DNA of 64,000 nucleotides from Bacteroidota bacterium (GTDB lineage Bacteria > Bacteroidota > Bacteroidia > J057 > JADKCL01): positions 62,001 to 126,000 of the forward strand of contig JADKCL010000009.1 in the NCBI GenBank assembly GCA_016718825.1, read 5' to 3'. Positions 43,332 through 51,686 of this stretch are shown here, one piece after another. A model generated the notes under the pieces. That model had not been told where the DNA came from. It did no database searches and saw only the letters and a list, made by a program, of their open reading frames with translations. Positions within the stretch are counted from its first letter, which is position 1. Each line of letters begins with the position of its first letter. The position numbers and the translations under genes are program-made.

Positions 43332-44569
43332 GCCTTTCAGACCAAATTTTTGAGCAGGTCCCGCAGTGGGATCAGGACAAAGTTCGCAACGCCAGGGTTT
43401 TGGTGGTGGGCGCCGGAGCTTTGGGCAACGAAGTCCTCAAAAATCTGGCCTTGCTCAATGTCAGACAAATTGCGATCATGGATTTTGACCATGTGGAGTC
43501 TGGAAATCTCTCCCGCAGCGTGTTGTACCGCGCTTCGGATGCCATGCAGGGCCGTCCAAAGGCGATTGCTGCAGCAGAACGCCTGCTCGAAATCAATCCT
43601 GACCTTGAAATTTTGGTCCAATTGGGCGACGTAGCCATTGACCTTTCCTTGGGTTTGCTGGCGCATGTCGATGTGATCATTGGTTGCGTGGACAACCGGT
43701 TGGCGCGGCTATACCTCAATCGCTTGGCTTGGCGGGCGGGGAAACCCTGGGTCGACGGAGGCATTTTGAACCTCTCGGGGCAGGTTGCGGCTTACGTGCC
43801 GGGGCAGTCTTGCTACGAATGCGGATTGTCGTCGATGGCCTGGGCTGACATTCGGCAGCGGCTGGGTTGCACGGATATGGCGCGACGGTATGCCATGAGC
43901 GGTCGCGCGACCACAACGCCCATCGCGGCGTCGATCATTGGCGCCATTCAAGTGCAGGAAGCCTTGAAATTCGTGATGCAACAGGAAAACCATTCGCTTG
44001 CAGGCAGAATGTTTTCCTACGAAGGCAGTCAAAACCATGCAGCCTACTATGAACAGCGCCCTTTAAAATCCGAATGCGAAAGCCACTATCCTGCCTTGGA
44101 AACCCATTCGACGCCGTTGTCTGCCAACACTACGGTCGATGAAGCGCTGACTTGGTTCAAATCTGAACTCCGCATGACAAAACCCTGCATTTTGTTGGAT
44201 CATAGCGTGGCGACGCGCCTGACTTCGATGCAATCGGGGAGGGGAATGGATGTGATTTTGCCGCTGCCACATTTCTCTGACCGGCTCGCCAAGGAATTTG
44301 AGGCCGAATTGGGACTGCAAATTGCGGTTCCTAAAGGCGCGCTGATCGAGGAATTGCGCGAAGGTGACGGATTTGGCGACCGAAGGCTCAGTGATTTTGG
44401 CATTCCCGTTGGGCATGTTTTGCGGGTCGGGCGGGGCGAGGAACGCAAATGGATTGCTTTGGATGGAGACGCGCCATTGTTTGCCTTTGGCAAGGGAATC
44501 AAGCATTTACCCCATCGGTGGTGGGAGTTTGGTCCGGCAGAGATTCAACAAAAGCGCGGCAACGATTGA
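43328..44569 (+). CDS. ThiF-type E1-like ubiquitin-like-activating enzyme
   Basis: 413 residues. The adenylation domain is complete: nucleotide loop VVGAGALGNE (Gly28, Gly30, Gly33), Asp52-Phe-Asp54 and ESGNLSRS, Lys78 in GRPKAIAA, GCVDNRLAR with Asp122, and VDGGILNLSGQ. Cys162 and Cys165 (CYEC) look like half of a zinc site. A catalytic Cys candidate is Cys181 in RLGCTDM, just before the GRATTTPIAASIIGAIQVQEALK segment. About 150 residues of C-terminal extension follow and may be an Ubl- or E2-binding domain. It activates a C-terminal glycine by adenylation; the natural substrate is the small protein encoded next. Its ATG overlaps the M23 stop. Confidence 0.9.
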   Translation: MSLSDQIFEQVPQWDQDKVRNARVLVVGAGALGNEVLKNLALLNVRQIAIMDFDHVESGNLSRSVLYRASDAMQGRPKAIAAAERLLEINPDLEILVQLGDVAIDLSLGLLAHVDVIIGCVDNRLARLYLNRLAWRAGKPWVDGGILNLSGQVAAYVPGQSCYECGLSSMAWADIRQRLGCTDMARRYAMSGRATTTPIAASIIGAIQVQEALKFVMQQENHSLAGRMFSYEGSQNHAAYYEQRPLKSECESHYPALETHSTPLSANTTVDEALTWFKSELRMTKPCILLDHSVATRLTSMQSGRGMDVILPLPHFSDRLAKEFEAELGLQIAVPKGALIEELREGDGFGDRRLSDFGIPVGHVLRVGRGEERKWIALDGDAPLFAFGKGIKHLPHRWWEFGPAEIQQKRGND

Positions 44570-44574
44570 ACAAA

Positions 44575-44631
44575 AGGCTAAAAATTCGCAGCGAATTATT
44601 GATTTGTTTAAAAAATTTCTATTTTTAGCCT
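44575..44631 (+). other. Structured intercistronic element before the Ubl gene
   Basis: AGGCTAAAAAT at the left end pairs perfectly with ATTTTTAGCCT at the right end (11 bp), enclosing a small AATTCG-CAG-CGAATT hairpin. No T-run follows on the + strand, so it may be an mRNA processing or attenuation element rather than a terminator. It sits in the 128-bp gap between E1 and Ubl genes. Confidence 0.5.
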
Positions 44632-44697
44632 ATTCCCGCCCCTACCAACTTCGGTCAAAAAGGGGCAATCAACGGGGGCTTGATTTTAGATTGCGTT

Positions 44698-44997
44698 ATG
44701 GATGATATCGTCATTGTCAATGTGTTGATTCCTTCAATTGGTACGGATGTGGACGTGGAATTGCCCCTGTCAGCTTCCCCCATCGACATTATCAATACAT
44801 TGCTCGAAAAGGAGGAGCTCAACATCCCCAAAGAAGACCCCAATTCGCTGAGCGGTGATTCGCAGGCGATTGAGTACAAAATTTTCAAGCGGGAGAAAAA
44901 CAAGCGGATTGAGATTGACCAAGACAAGCCGCTGGAAGAGCAGAATATTTTGAATGAAGCCAAGCTCGAAATGGTGCGCATTTACGTGCCCGGTTGA
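44698..44997 (+). CDS. Ubiquitin-like beta-grasp protein with C-terminal glycine
   Basis: 99 residues. The predicted pattern is strand-strand-helix-strand-strand (IVIVNVLIPSIGTDVDVELPL, IDIINTLLEK, EYKIFKREKNKRIEIDQDK, LEMVRIYVPG), the ubiquitin/YukD-like beta-grasp order, and the protein ends exactly in Pro-Gly, so the C-terminal Gly99 could be adenylated and conjugated. There is a single Gly and no extra residues to remove, so no processing protease would be required. The ATG was chosen over an upstream TTG (18 nt) for lack of support. It lies between the E1 and E2-like genes, which is the strongest evidence for function. Confidence 0.8.
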   Translation: MDDIVIVNVLIPSIGTDVDVELPLSASPIDIINTLLEKEELNIPKEDPNSLSGDSQAIEYKIFKREKNKRIEIDQDKPLEEQNILNEAKLEMVRIYVPG

Positions 44998-45093
44998 GCA
45001 ATATCTTGAGGAAAGCCCAATTGTTTCAATATTTGTTGGAAGCATAAGCACCGGCAGGCCATACGACCTGTTTGGACGGACTGAAGAAAGAAG

Positions 45094-45744
45094 ATGTCGC
45101 GACAGGAGCAGCAGGGTTTTGCGGCCTACTACGAGAAAGTAGGCAAGCAACTTGATCCATTGGAGCAACGGCTTGCGCGTGAGCACATGCTGGTGGAAAA
45201 CCTCTGCCAAAACCACGACGGGATTGCCTACAAACTTCCTTTTCCCGATGCGCTTCCGCCAAGGGACTACCGCATTACCTTTACCGGCCTCAGTACCATC
45301 GTGCGGATTGATTCAGACATGCTTCCTGTCTTTGCCGATACGCATGTGCTTGAGATTCATCTCCCTTCCGGCTTTCCCGCAGAAGCACCTGTTTGTTATA
45401 TGGCCAGCGAAATTTGGCATCCCAACATTCAGGCAGACGAGGGACCCTACCAAGGCCGTATCTGCGGAAATACCGAGGGATTTGGTTCCCATTATTCCCT
45501 GGACGATCTGATTTTGCGCATCGAGGCCATGCTCAAATACGAAATTTACCATGCCGAATTGCGCTTTCCTTACCCCGAAGACGAGAACATCGCCCGTTGG
45601 GTCAGGGAATATGCCGAACCCTTGGGCATCGTGAAGCCGGGAATCGGCCTGATTGCCAACGGAGCCATGCCAGAAAACTGGCGCAACCATGTAAAACAAG
45701 AACAAAAGAAATTGATCCGAATGAAAGGAGGCGACCATGAATGA
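45094..45744 (+). CDS. E2-like ubiquitin-conjugating (UBC-fold) protein
   Basis: 216 residues. The central part follows the E2 fold: helix 1, FTGLSTIVRID and VLEIHLPSGFPAEAPVCYM (the E2 YPxxPP strand), then IWHPNIQ with His109-Pro110-Asn111 and GRICGNTEG with Cys124, then the cross-over helix YSLDDLILRIEAMLKYE. His-Pro-Asn and the catalytic Cys are the defining E2 residues; the 12 residues between them are about five more than in classical E2s. A basic C-terminal tail (KQEQKKLIRMKGGDHE) follows. It would receive the ubiquitin-like protein from the E1 and transfer it to targets, which are unknown. The ATG follows AAGAAAGAAG, and its end overlaps the next gene by 8 nt. Confidence 0.85.
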   Translation: MSRQEQQGFAAYYEKVGKQLDPLEQRLAREHMLVENLCQNHDGIAYKLPFPDALPPRDYRITFTGLSTIVRIDSDMLPVFADTHVLEIHLPSGFPAEAPVCYMASEIWHPNIQADEGPYQGRICGNTEGFGSHYSLDDLILRIEAMLKYEIYHAELRFPYPEDENIARWVREYAEPLGIVKPGIGLIANGAMPENWRNHVKQEQKKLIRMKGGDHE

Positions 45745-47884
45745 GCAAAATGCAAAACGTTGGCTGCTAATGTTGGCCCTGATTGGGCTGTTGACATGGC
45801 CGGCCGTCGTGTCAGCCCAAAACTGGACACGGGAAATCGAGCTCAAGGACCGCCAAGCGAATGGCGCACAGCCGACGGTTGCCAAAGTCACTTTCGCGGC
45901 TTATACGATGGACGCGCCGACGAGCCCCGGTAAGCCGATTGCAGCCGGTACCGATGCCATCATGTTCCAACCGATGGAGGCAGGCTTCATCAAATTCAAA
46001 ATCATCAAAATTGACTGGTCACCGCTCGGAACAACCTTCGACGGTTCGGCCGACTTTAAGATCATCGTGCGTAACCTCTGGGTGGACATGTCGCCGCAAA
46101 TCTACCTGGAAGGCAAAAAGGGAGGCAATCCTGCCGCGATGCGCAAACGCTACATTACCGCACAGAACTTTGAATATGTCAAAGGTGACTCCTTGCCGCC
46201 GCCCCAAATTTTCAAGGTGGACAAGAATGGAAGTTATGCGTTTACGGTTGGGGTCAAGGCCGTAACGCCCAAAACAACCGAGGAAAAGCCCTTTGATTTT
46301 GTGTTCAATTTTAAGGTGGAGGGGTTGCTGAAAAGCATTGACGTTCCGGTTGTGGTCGATGTACCGGAGCCACCCATTGAAACTACCAAAGTAGCGCCTC
46401 CGAAACAGACCGAGTTTCCGGACATCGATGCAGCGGTCAAAATCGCCAAGGAAAATGAAGATGCCGAGGCACTGATTGACTTGATCCAAGATAATCCGGA
46501 GGTGCCAAGCTGCCGAGAAGCGCGCGCTTATCTTGCGATCAAAATGACCAAGGAATTGATCGATAGCGTGACCTACCGCGTTGATATTTCTTATGCCAAA
46601 TTCACGCGGGCATTGCCTAATCGGGATCAAATCAACCTGAGTTTTTCGCGATTCGGTAGTCCTATTAGTGAAACTGCCGTCAACGCCCAATGGCGCGACG
46701 GTAAACTTTATGTGCGTCCTCCCAAGGACTCCCTTGACTATGTCGTCGGTGCGACCCACAAAGTTGCTCCCGAAAACAAGGCGTCGATTACCCTCAACAG
46801 TGTCAAGGACAACATCAAGTTTGCCTACCGCGACACGATGGAAGGCGCACGCGTCGAAATCAAAGTCAAAGGTGGCAAGGCACCCTATACGGTTTTCTTG
46901 CAGCGTCTGACCGAAGGCGTGTTTTTTGAGGTGGAAGGCAGCATGGCCATTTCCGGTGACACCGTCATCGACAAGGAAAAGATTGCCCGCATTTTCAAAT
47001 TGGCAGAGGAAGGCGATTACCGTTTGTCCTTGGTCGATGCCGAGCAACTCAAGAAAACCGGTTCGGGTACGGTTCACATCGTTCCGCCACCGCCGATTCC
47101 GCCGATTGTATGGTACATCGCCCTTGGCTTGCTTGTGGCATTTTTCATCGGCTTCCTTCTCTACCGCCGCGAACAGCGCCGCAAAGACGAAGAGCTCGAG
47201 AAACTCCTCGAATCCCGCGGTGGATCCGACCCGCGTGTCAAGCGCAAGCCCAAACCCGAATTGCAGCGTTTTTGGAAGGAAACCGCCATCAGCGAACTGT
47301 CCTTGCACAAAAATTTCATTCGCGAAGTGGCCACCTACCTCAAGGAAAGGCCGCATTTCAAGTCAGACAAGCCCCTCGTCGAAGGCGTTTTGCTGGGGAC
47401 GGTGCTCAAATTCGACTTTGAAAATGAGCAATACGAAGTGCGTTTGGACCGTTTCCGCGCCATCGCTCCGCATCCCGTCGATTTCTACGAAGATGCCGGC
47501 GACGTGGAAAAATGGCCTGAAATCAAGGAAGTCGCCGCCGACCACCGCGACCTCGTGAAAATCGGGTGGTTGCAAGTCGTCGAAGGCCGCCCCATGCGCT
47601 TGTCACAAATCGAGCAGGAATTTCAGGATGAGCAATTCAGCGAATTGTTTCAATTGCTCCTCAAAATTGACTTTGTCGATGGCAAAAAGCTTTGCGGATT
47701 CTTTACCAGGACGACATCCGGCAAGATCAACGACGTCAATGACCGCCTCGATGGCATCGACTATTGGCTCAATTGGGACGAACTCGAAGATGCAGGCTAC
47801 TACGAAGCCGGCTCAAAACCGGTCCGTGACGAAAGTGGCGCGGGCAAAATCAAGGTCAAAATCAAAGGTCAGGAAACTGCATAG
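45737..47884 (+). CDS. Membrane protein with periplasmic beta-domain and cytosolic JAB/MPN-like domain lacking JAMM ligands
   Basis: 715 residues: signal/anchor (LLMLALIGLLTWPAVVSAQ), a long periplasmic part, a Pro-rich linker and one membrane helix at about 457-475 (IVWYIALGLLVAFFIGFLLY) followed by Arg/Lys (positive inside), then a cytosolic domain of about 190 residues. That domain aligns by eye with JAB/MPN proteins: LVEGVLLGTV with Glu549, and IGWLQVVEGRPMRLSQIE where enzymes have GWYHSHP...S..D. With JAMM spacing HxH-x7-S-x2-D, the residues are Gln613, Val615, Ser623, Glu626, so both histidines are lost. FQLLLKIDFVDGKKLCGFF matches the strand after the motif. It is therefore probably an inactive MPN domain that binds rather than cleaves. 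Confidence 0.75.
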   Translation: MNEQNAKRWLLMLALIGLLTWPAVVSAQNWTREIELKDRQANGAQPTVAKVTFAAYTMDAPTSPGKPIAAGTDAIMFQPMEAGFIKFKIIKIDWSPLGTTFDGSADFKIIVRNLWVDMSPQIYLEGKKGGNPAAMRKRYITAQNFEYVKGDSLPPPQIFKVDKNGSYAFTVGVKAVTPKTTEEKPFDFVFNFKVEGLLKSIDVPVVVDVPEPPIETTKVAPPKQTEFPDIDAAVKIAKENEDAEALIDLIQDNPEVPSCREARAYLAIKMTKELIDSVTYRVDISYAKFTRALPNRDQINLSFSRFGSPISETAVNAQWRDGKLYVRPPKDSLDYVVGATHKVAPENKASITLNSVKDNIKFAYRDTMEGARVEIKVKGGKAPYTVFLQRLTEGVFFEVEGSMAISGDTVIDKEKIARIFKLAEEGDYRLSLVDAEQLKKTGSGTVHIVPPPPIPPIVWYIALGLLVAFFIGFLLYRREQRRKDEELEKLLESRGGSDPRVKRKPKPELQRFWKETAISELSLHKNFIREVATYLKERPHFKSDKPLVEGVLLGTVLKFDFENEQYEVRLDRFRAIAPHPVDFYEDAGDVEKWPEIKEVAADHRDLVKIGWLQVVEGRPMRLSQIEQEFQDEQFSELFQLLLKIDFVDGKKLCGFFTRTTSGKINDVNDRLDGIDYWLNWDELEDAGYYEAGSKPVRDESGAGKIKVKIKGQETA

Positions 47885-47892
47885 GTGATCGA

Positions 47893-50379
47893 ATGGGAAA
47901 ATTGCTCCGCAAGCTTTTGATGTTGTGTTGCCTGCTGCTGCCACTGACAGCCGCAGCGCAAAAATTGACATCGTTTAATATCAGCGTCCCCAATGCCATT
48001 GCGGATTCGACCTTCAGGATTCAATATGTCGTCTCCAATACCCGCATTCCAGGCTATTTGGATGTCCATGTCAAGTTCATGACAGGCGATTCCGTACCGG
48101 GAACCAAGTACTTGGAAGACAGCCTCCACCTGATGGAATTCCTGCCCGGCGCGACTGCACCGAGCGAAATGGAAATCCAAAAAGTCGTGGCCAAACGTTT
48201 TGACGTGGTCACGGTGCTCATGGACATCAGCTCGTCGATGTGGAAGCAGGAGAATGGCAAATATGTGTACATGGATTCGGCCAAAGCCATTGTCGATTCC
48301 ATTGTGCGCGGATTGGATGCCCCTTATGCAGCCAAAATCTACACCTACGACGAAATTTGGTACGAGCGCACGCTTGCCGGCGAAAATTCGTTTTTGAATT
48401 CGCAGAAGCCTGCCGTCGCCCGCTACACCTATTTATATGAGAACGTCGCCAAGGCGATCGACCGCATGGCCGATGCCCGCGGCCGCAAGCTCCTCATCGT
48501 CGTCGGGGACGGCGAAGACGACCAAAGCAACCGCAAACCCGAGGAACGCTTCACCCGCAAGCAGCTGATCGACAAGATCCGCGGACTCGACGAGACCTTT
48601 GTCATCTACCCGATCCTCTTCGGCGAAAAGACCTATATCGAGAATACCCAACCCCTCGTCTCCGCCACCCGCAACCGCGAAGACAGCGTCTCCTACGGCA
48701 TTGCCTGCGCCGGATTGTGCACGGAGGTGAAAGGCTTTTCCAAATGGCCCGCCACGCATACGATCCTGGTCAAGTCCACCGCCTACCCCCACGTCGGCCG
48801 CGTGAACTATGTCGAGGCCCGTCTCGGCGCCCTCCGCGATACCTCCGAATACCGCCTGGGTGGCCTTTACAACCCTTGGAATGAGCAAAGCACCTGGCAA
48901 ATCGACTCCTTGGTCGGCGGCGCGGTGATCATTTTGCTGTTTGTGATCTTCGCGGTGTTTATTCCCCGGCGCCAATGGAAAGATTTCCGCAACAAATACG
49001 TCAAACAATATTGGCAGGTCAAGCAGGAGGGGGTGCGTCGCTATGATCCACTCACCAAGTTTCCGTTTCGAGACGAAGACGAAGTCGTGGTGCGCTGCGA
49101 ACACATGACGTCCATGGAAACCTGGCAATTCGAAGGGCGAAAAGGAGGGAAGGACGGCGGAAACCGCAAGCGCAAAAACCGTTGCATTTATTATCCCAAC
49201 AAATGCGAAGGAGGCCACGGCCCCGGCGGGAGCAGCGACTTTTTTGCCCAAGTCGGCGTCTTCAAGCAACTATTCTGGGTCTTCATGGCCGCAGTGGGCG
49301 CTTTTGTCGGATGGGGATTATGGGCCCTGTTTGAGAATAATAAGAAGGTTTATTGGAATCTGAACATGGACCGGCTTGCGAGCAGGCCATGGGTGCAACA
49401 ACGGTGGGGCCTGAAAGGTGTCACCGAGGCGCCCCTCGAAGACAGCATCCGCATTGCCCGCGAAGGTTTCCTCAATTCGTTTTTTGAGCAGCTTGTACTC
49501 GGGGGCATCATGGGCGCCCTGATTGTCTTCCTGATTGCCATCGCCTCCGAAATTTCACAGTCGCGTGGCGGCCTCGGCGGATGGAACCTGATCAAAGCGC
49601 TTTTGCGCTCCGTTTTGCGGGGCCTCATCGGTGGCATCCTGTCCCTGATGGTATTTGCCGGATTTGGTTATCTCCAAGGATTTGTCTTCTCGACGCATTT
49701 GTATTTCCCGGGATTGCTCGCCTTTTTGCTCTTGGGCCTATTGCTTGCTTTTGTGCTCACCGTGCGCTCCGGCATTCGTGGCGGACGTGGTTTGATGGCG
49801 GGTTTGGCGGCAGGATTTGTGGCTTTCCATGTCTATTACCTCCCGATGGTTTTGGTGCATGCCCGCGGCTACGAAGCTCCCAAATTGTTTGCATTTCTGG
49901 TCTTTGGCAGCGTGTTGGCCTTGATTCTCTCCGAAGGTTCGCCTGCCTTGGAAGCCTCTGAAATGGAAGTATGGACCATGCGCAAGAAGTATGGCATGGT
50001 GCATATCACCGACCTGCTCCGCAAAAACGAAGAAGTGACCATCGGCCGCGGCCCAACTGCGACGATCCGCATGAAAGTGCGCCATACCCATACGCACAAC
50101 GCCCCGGGCAATGCCACGCAGACCTTTGCCAAGCTCGTCTTGCGCAACGAAGTCGTGTACATCGTCCCCGAAATCTTCACGGAAGTCAACGGCGACCCCG
50201 TGGCCCCCAACGAACGCGTGGCGCTCTTCGACGGCGACAAGGTCAGCTTTGACCACCGGAGTCCGTCCCACCTCATGTACCGCGAGCACCGCGGCGGCCT
50301 CCACCCCAAATGGCGCTTCCGCAACCGCCGGAATCGCAGACTCAAGCGTCAACAAGCAAGGGACGCGCAGGGAGTTTAA
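47893..50379 (+). CDS. Multi-domain membrane protein: vWA, Cys/His cluster, multiple helices, FHA-like C-terminus
   Basis: 828 residues. Signal peptide (LLRKLLMLCCLLLPLTAAAQ), a periplasmic vWA domain with MIDAS DISSSM (Asp111, Ser113, Ser115) and the strand RKLLIVVGDGEDD, then a membrane helix (about 339-357). A cytosolic loop carries Cys402, His404, Cys431, Cys438, His442 (RCEH ... NRCIYYPNKCEGGH), which could bind zinc. Several membrane helices follow (460-680). The C-terminal part (EVTIGRGPTATIRMKV, KLVLRNEVVYIVPE, TEVNGDPVAPNERVALFDGD) resembles an FHA fold. It starts 9 nt after the preceding gene and ends the block. The role is unknown; a receptor or scaffold is inferred. Confidence 0.78.
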   Translation: MGKLLRKLLMLCCLLLPLTAAAQKLTSFNISVPNAIADSTFRIQYVVSNTRIPGYLDVHVKFMTGDSVPGTKYLEDSLHLMEFLPGATAPSEMEIQKVVAKRFDVVTVLMDISSSMWKQENGKYVYMDSAKAIVDSIVRGLDAPYAAKIYTYDEIWYERTLAGENSFLNSQKPAVARYTYLYENVAKAIDRMADARGRKLLIVVGDGEDDQSNRKPEERFTRKQLIDKIRGLDETFVIYPILFGEKTYIENTQPLVSATRNREDSVSYGIACAGLCTEVKGFSKWPATHTILVKSTAYPHVGRVNYVEARLGALRDTSEYRLGGLYNPWNEQSTWQIDSLVGGAVIILLFVIFAVFIPRRQWKDFRNKYVKQYWQVKQEGVRRYDPLTKFPFRDEDEVVVRCEHMTSMETWQFEGRKGGKDGGNRKRKNRCIYYPNKCEGGHGPGGSSDFFAQVGVFKQLFWVFMAAVGAFVGWGLWALFENNKKVYWNLNMDRLASRPWVQQRWGLKGVTEAPLEDSIRIAREGFLNSFFEQLVLGGIMGALIVFLIAIASEISQSRGGLGGWNLIKALLRSVLRGLIGGILSLMVFAGFGYLQGFVFSTHLYFPGLLAFLLLGLLLAFVLTVRSGIRGGRGLMAGLAAGFVAFHVYYLPMVLVHARGYEAPKLFAFLVFGSVLALILSEGSPALEASEMEVWTMRKKYGMVHITDLLRKNEEVTIGRGPTATIRMKVRHTHTHNAPGNATQTFAKLVLRNEVVYIVPEIFTEVNGDPVAPNERVALFDGDKVSFDHRSPSHLMYREHRGGLHPKWRFRNRRNRRLKRQQARDAQGV

Positions 50380-50460
50380 GTGAAAAGTGAAAAGTGATCA
50401 GTGATAAGTTGGTTGTGGAGAGTTGAGAGTTATGAAGCGTTGGCCTCCGGCCAAAACGCT

Positions 50461-50511
50461 GATCGACCGCACGCCGGAGCCCGCTCAGAGCGAAGCGTGG
50501 AGGCGTAATTT
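50461..50511. repeat. Dispersed 51-bp intergenic repeat, copy 2
   Basis: Matches the copy at 14810-14860 in 42 of 51 positions without gaps. It is flanked by tandem AAAAGTGA/AGTTGA-type short repeats. Confidence 0.65.
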
Positions 50512-50680
50512 CTTGAGTGAAAAGTGATCAGTGAAAAGTGAAAAGTTGATTGTGAAGAGTTGGTTGATTTGTGAACCTGAATTGAAATATTTGCGGATGA
50601 TCGATGTTTGATTGGGCGGTTGTTTTTGGTTTGGAACCAATTCTGTTTTCGTTTTTTTCCTGTTTCCCTGTTTTCACGTT

Positions 50681-50720
50681 TGTTGTGAACGTAGATAGGC
50701 GATAAATCGCGCATCTACGA
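50681..50720. repeat. Palindromic element, imperfect copy
   Basis: TGTTGTGAACGTAGATAGGCGAT, AA, ATCGCGCATCTACGA: an imperfect 14-bp inverted repeat with two mismatched pairs. It shares the preceding CGTTTGTTGTGA and the whole stem with the better copy about 110 bp to the right. Confidence 0.65.
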
Positions 50721-50799
50721 ATAAATACCAATCATTTCATGGGATTTCAATCGCATTGGGCGGAGCCCCAATGTTATTATCCTTGTTTTAACGTTTGTT

Positions 50800-50839
50800 G
50801 TGATCGTAGATACGCGATTGATCGCGTATCTACGATCAC
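50800..50839. repeat. Palindromic element, perfect 19-bp inverted repeat
   Basis: GTGATCGTAGATACGCGAT, TG, ATCGCGTATCTACGATCAC: 19 bp of perfect dyad symmetry around a 2-nt centre. There is no T-run to suggest a normal terminator. Confidence 0.85.
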
Positions 50840-50930
50840 GAGGCACGAATACGCCCCAATCCCCACCATTGCAATGAAACCCATCTGATGCCGCCCATCT
50901 TCCGAACGGCGCGATGGGGTGCGTAATCCC

Positions 50931-51461
50931 TCACGAAGCCGCCGCCACCAAGACCAACAAATCCAAATCACTGCTTTCTTGCACGAATCCCTTGAATACA
51001 AAACAGCCCAAGACCATCAGCAGCAACAGGTCTTCGGCCGGAACGGCATTCGGAAACACCATCATCTTGGGTTGGACCGAATTGGGGTTTGTACAGCCTT
51101 CGAGTTGGTAGCGCAGTACTTCCTGTTGGTCTGCGGCGAGGAAGGTCAGCGTCACCAACGGCGCATTGCGCAGCTTCATCCCATACTGCCTTCCCCCGGC
51201 AAATTGGACGGTGCCGTTGCTCCCGAAAATAGCGTGCTTGAACGTCAACAAGGTTTGCCCGTCCCGCTCCACAAGGGTCTTCGGATTCCAAAAGCCCTCC
51301 TTCCGGATGCGGTAATCCTTCCCCGCGAATGTGAAACTTGCCTGCGTCGCCGAGGCGGTGCTGAGTTCGAGGACCCTGTCGCCCTTGCTGTGGAGGACCG
51401 CCTTGTCCTTGAGAAATGTCCAAACAAGCGGCGGGCGAAGTACTGTCGTGAGATTTTCCAT
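50931..51461 (-). CDS. Small unknown protein
   Basis: 176 residues from an ATG directly after GGAAAGAAG; the frame is open further upstream but that part is basic and unlike a protein start. The sequence alternates short strands (LVWTFLKDKAVLHSKGDRVLE, SFTFAGKDYRIRKEGFW, QTLLTFKHAIFGSNGTVQF) like a small beta-barrel in the style of LURP/tubby folds; I give this as a weak resemblance. The C-terminus is hydrophobic (LLLLMVLGCFVFKGF and LDLLVLVAAAS), so it may be membrane-attached by its tail. It faces the end of the vWA gene across the repeat-rich spacer. Function unknown. Confidence 0.7.
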   Translation of the reverse strand: MENLTTVLRPPLVWTFLKDKAVLHSKGDRVLELSTASATQASFTFAGKDYRIRKEGFWNPKTLVERDGQTLLTFKHAIFGSNGTVQFAGGRQYGMKLRNAPLVTLTFLAADQQEVLRYQLEGCTNPNSVQPKMMVFPNAVPAEDLLLLMVLGCFVFKGFVQESSDLDLLVLVAAAS

Positions 51462-51686
51462 CTTCTTTCCTGTTTTTCTTTCCCTATTGGTAGCCGAAGG
51501 GGCGGGATTCTTACAGGGGGGGGAGAGTTTTTTTGTGACCGGATTTTGATTACTTGCAATGTGGACCGAATCGCTTTCGTGGTAGCGAAGGCCTGCACCC
51601 TTCGCTAGGGGATTGCGCCCCATCGGGGATTTTGGGGGAGCGTACCCTTCAATAAAAATGAAGCGGTTAGGTCGGGGGTGACGACG

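Larger units (their letters stand above)
50380..50930. other. Gene-free repeat-rich spacer
   Basis: It lies between the convergent ends of the last + strand gene and the next minus-strand gene. It contains AGTGAAAAGTGAAAAGTG- and AGTTGAGAGTT-type direct repeats, a second copy of a 51-bp dispersed repeat and two copies of a palindromic element. No convincing reading frame is seen. Confidence 0.7.

Noticed and set aside
43328..44997. Thiamine or molybdopterin sulfur-carrier system (ThiF-ThiS, MoeB-MoaD)
   Set aside because: No thiamine or molybdopterin genes are nearby, the small protein ends in a single Gly rather than GG and is longer than ThiS, and an E2-like gene follows.
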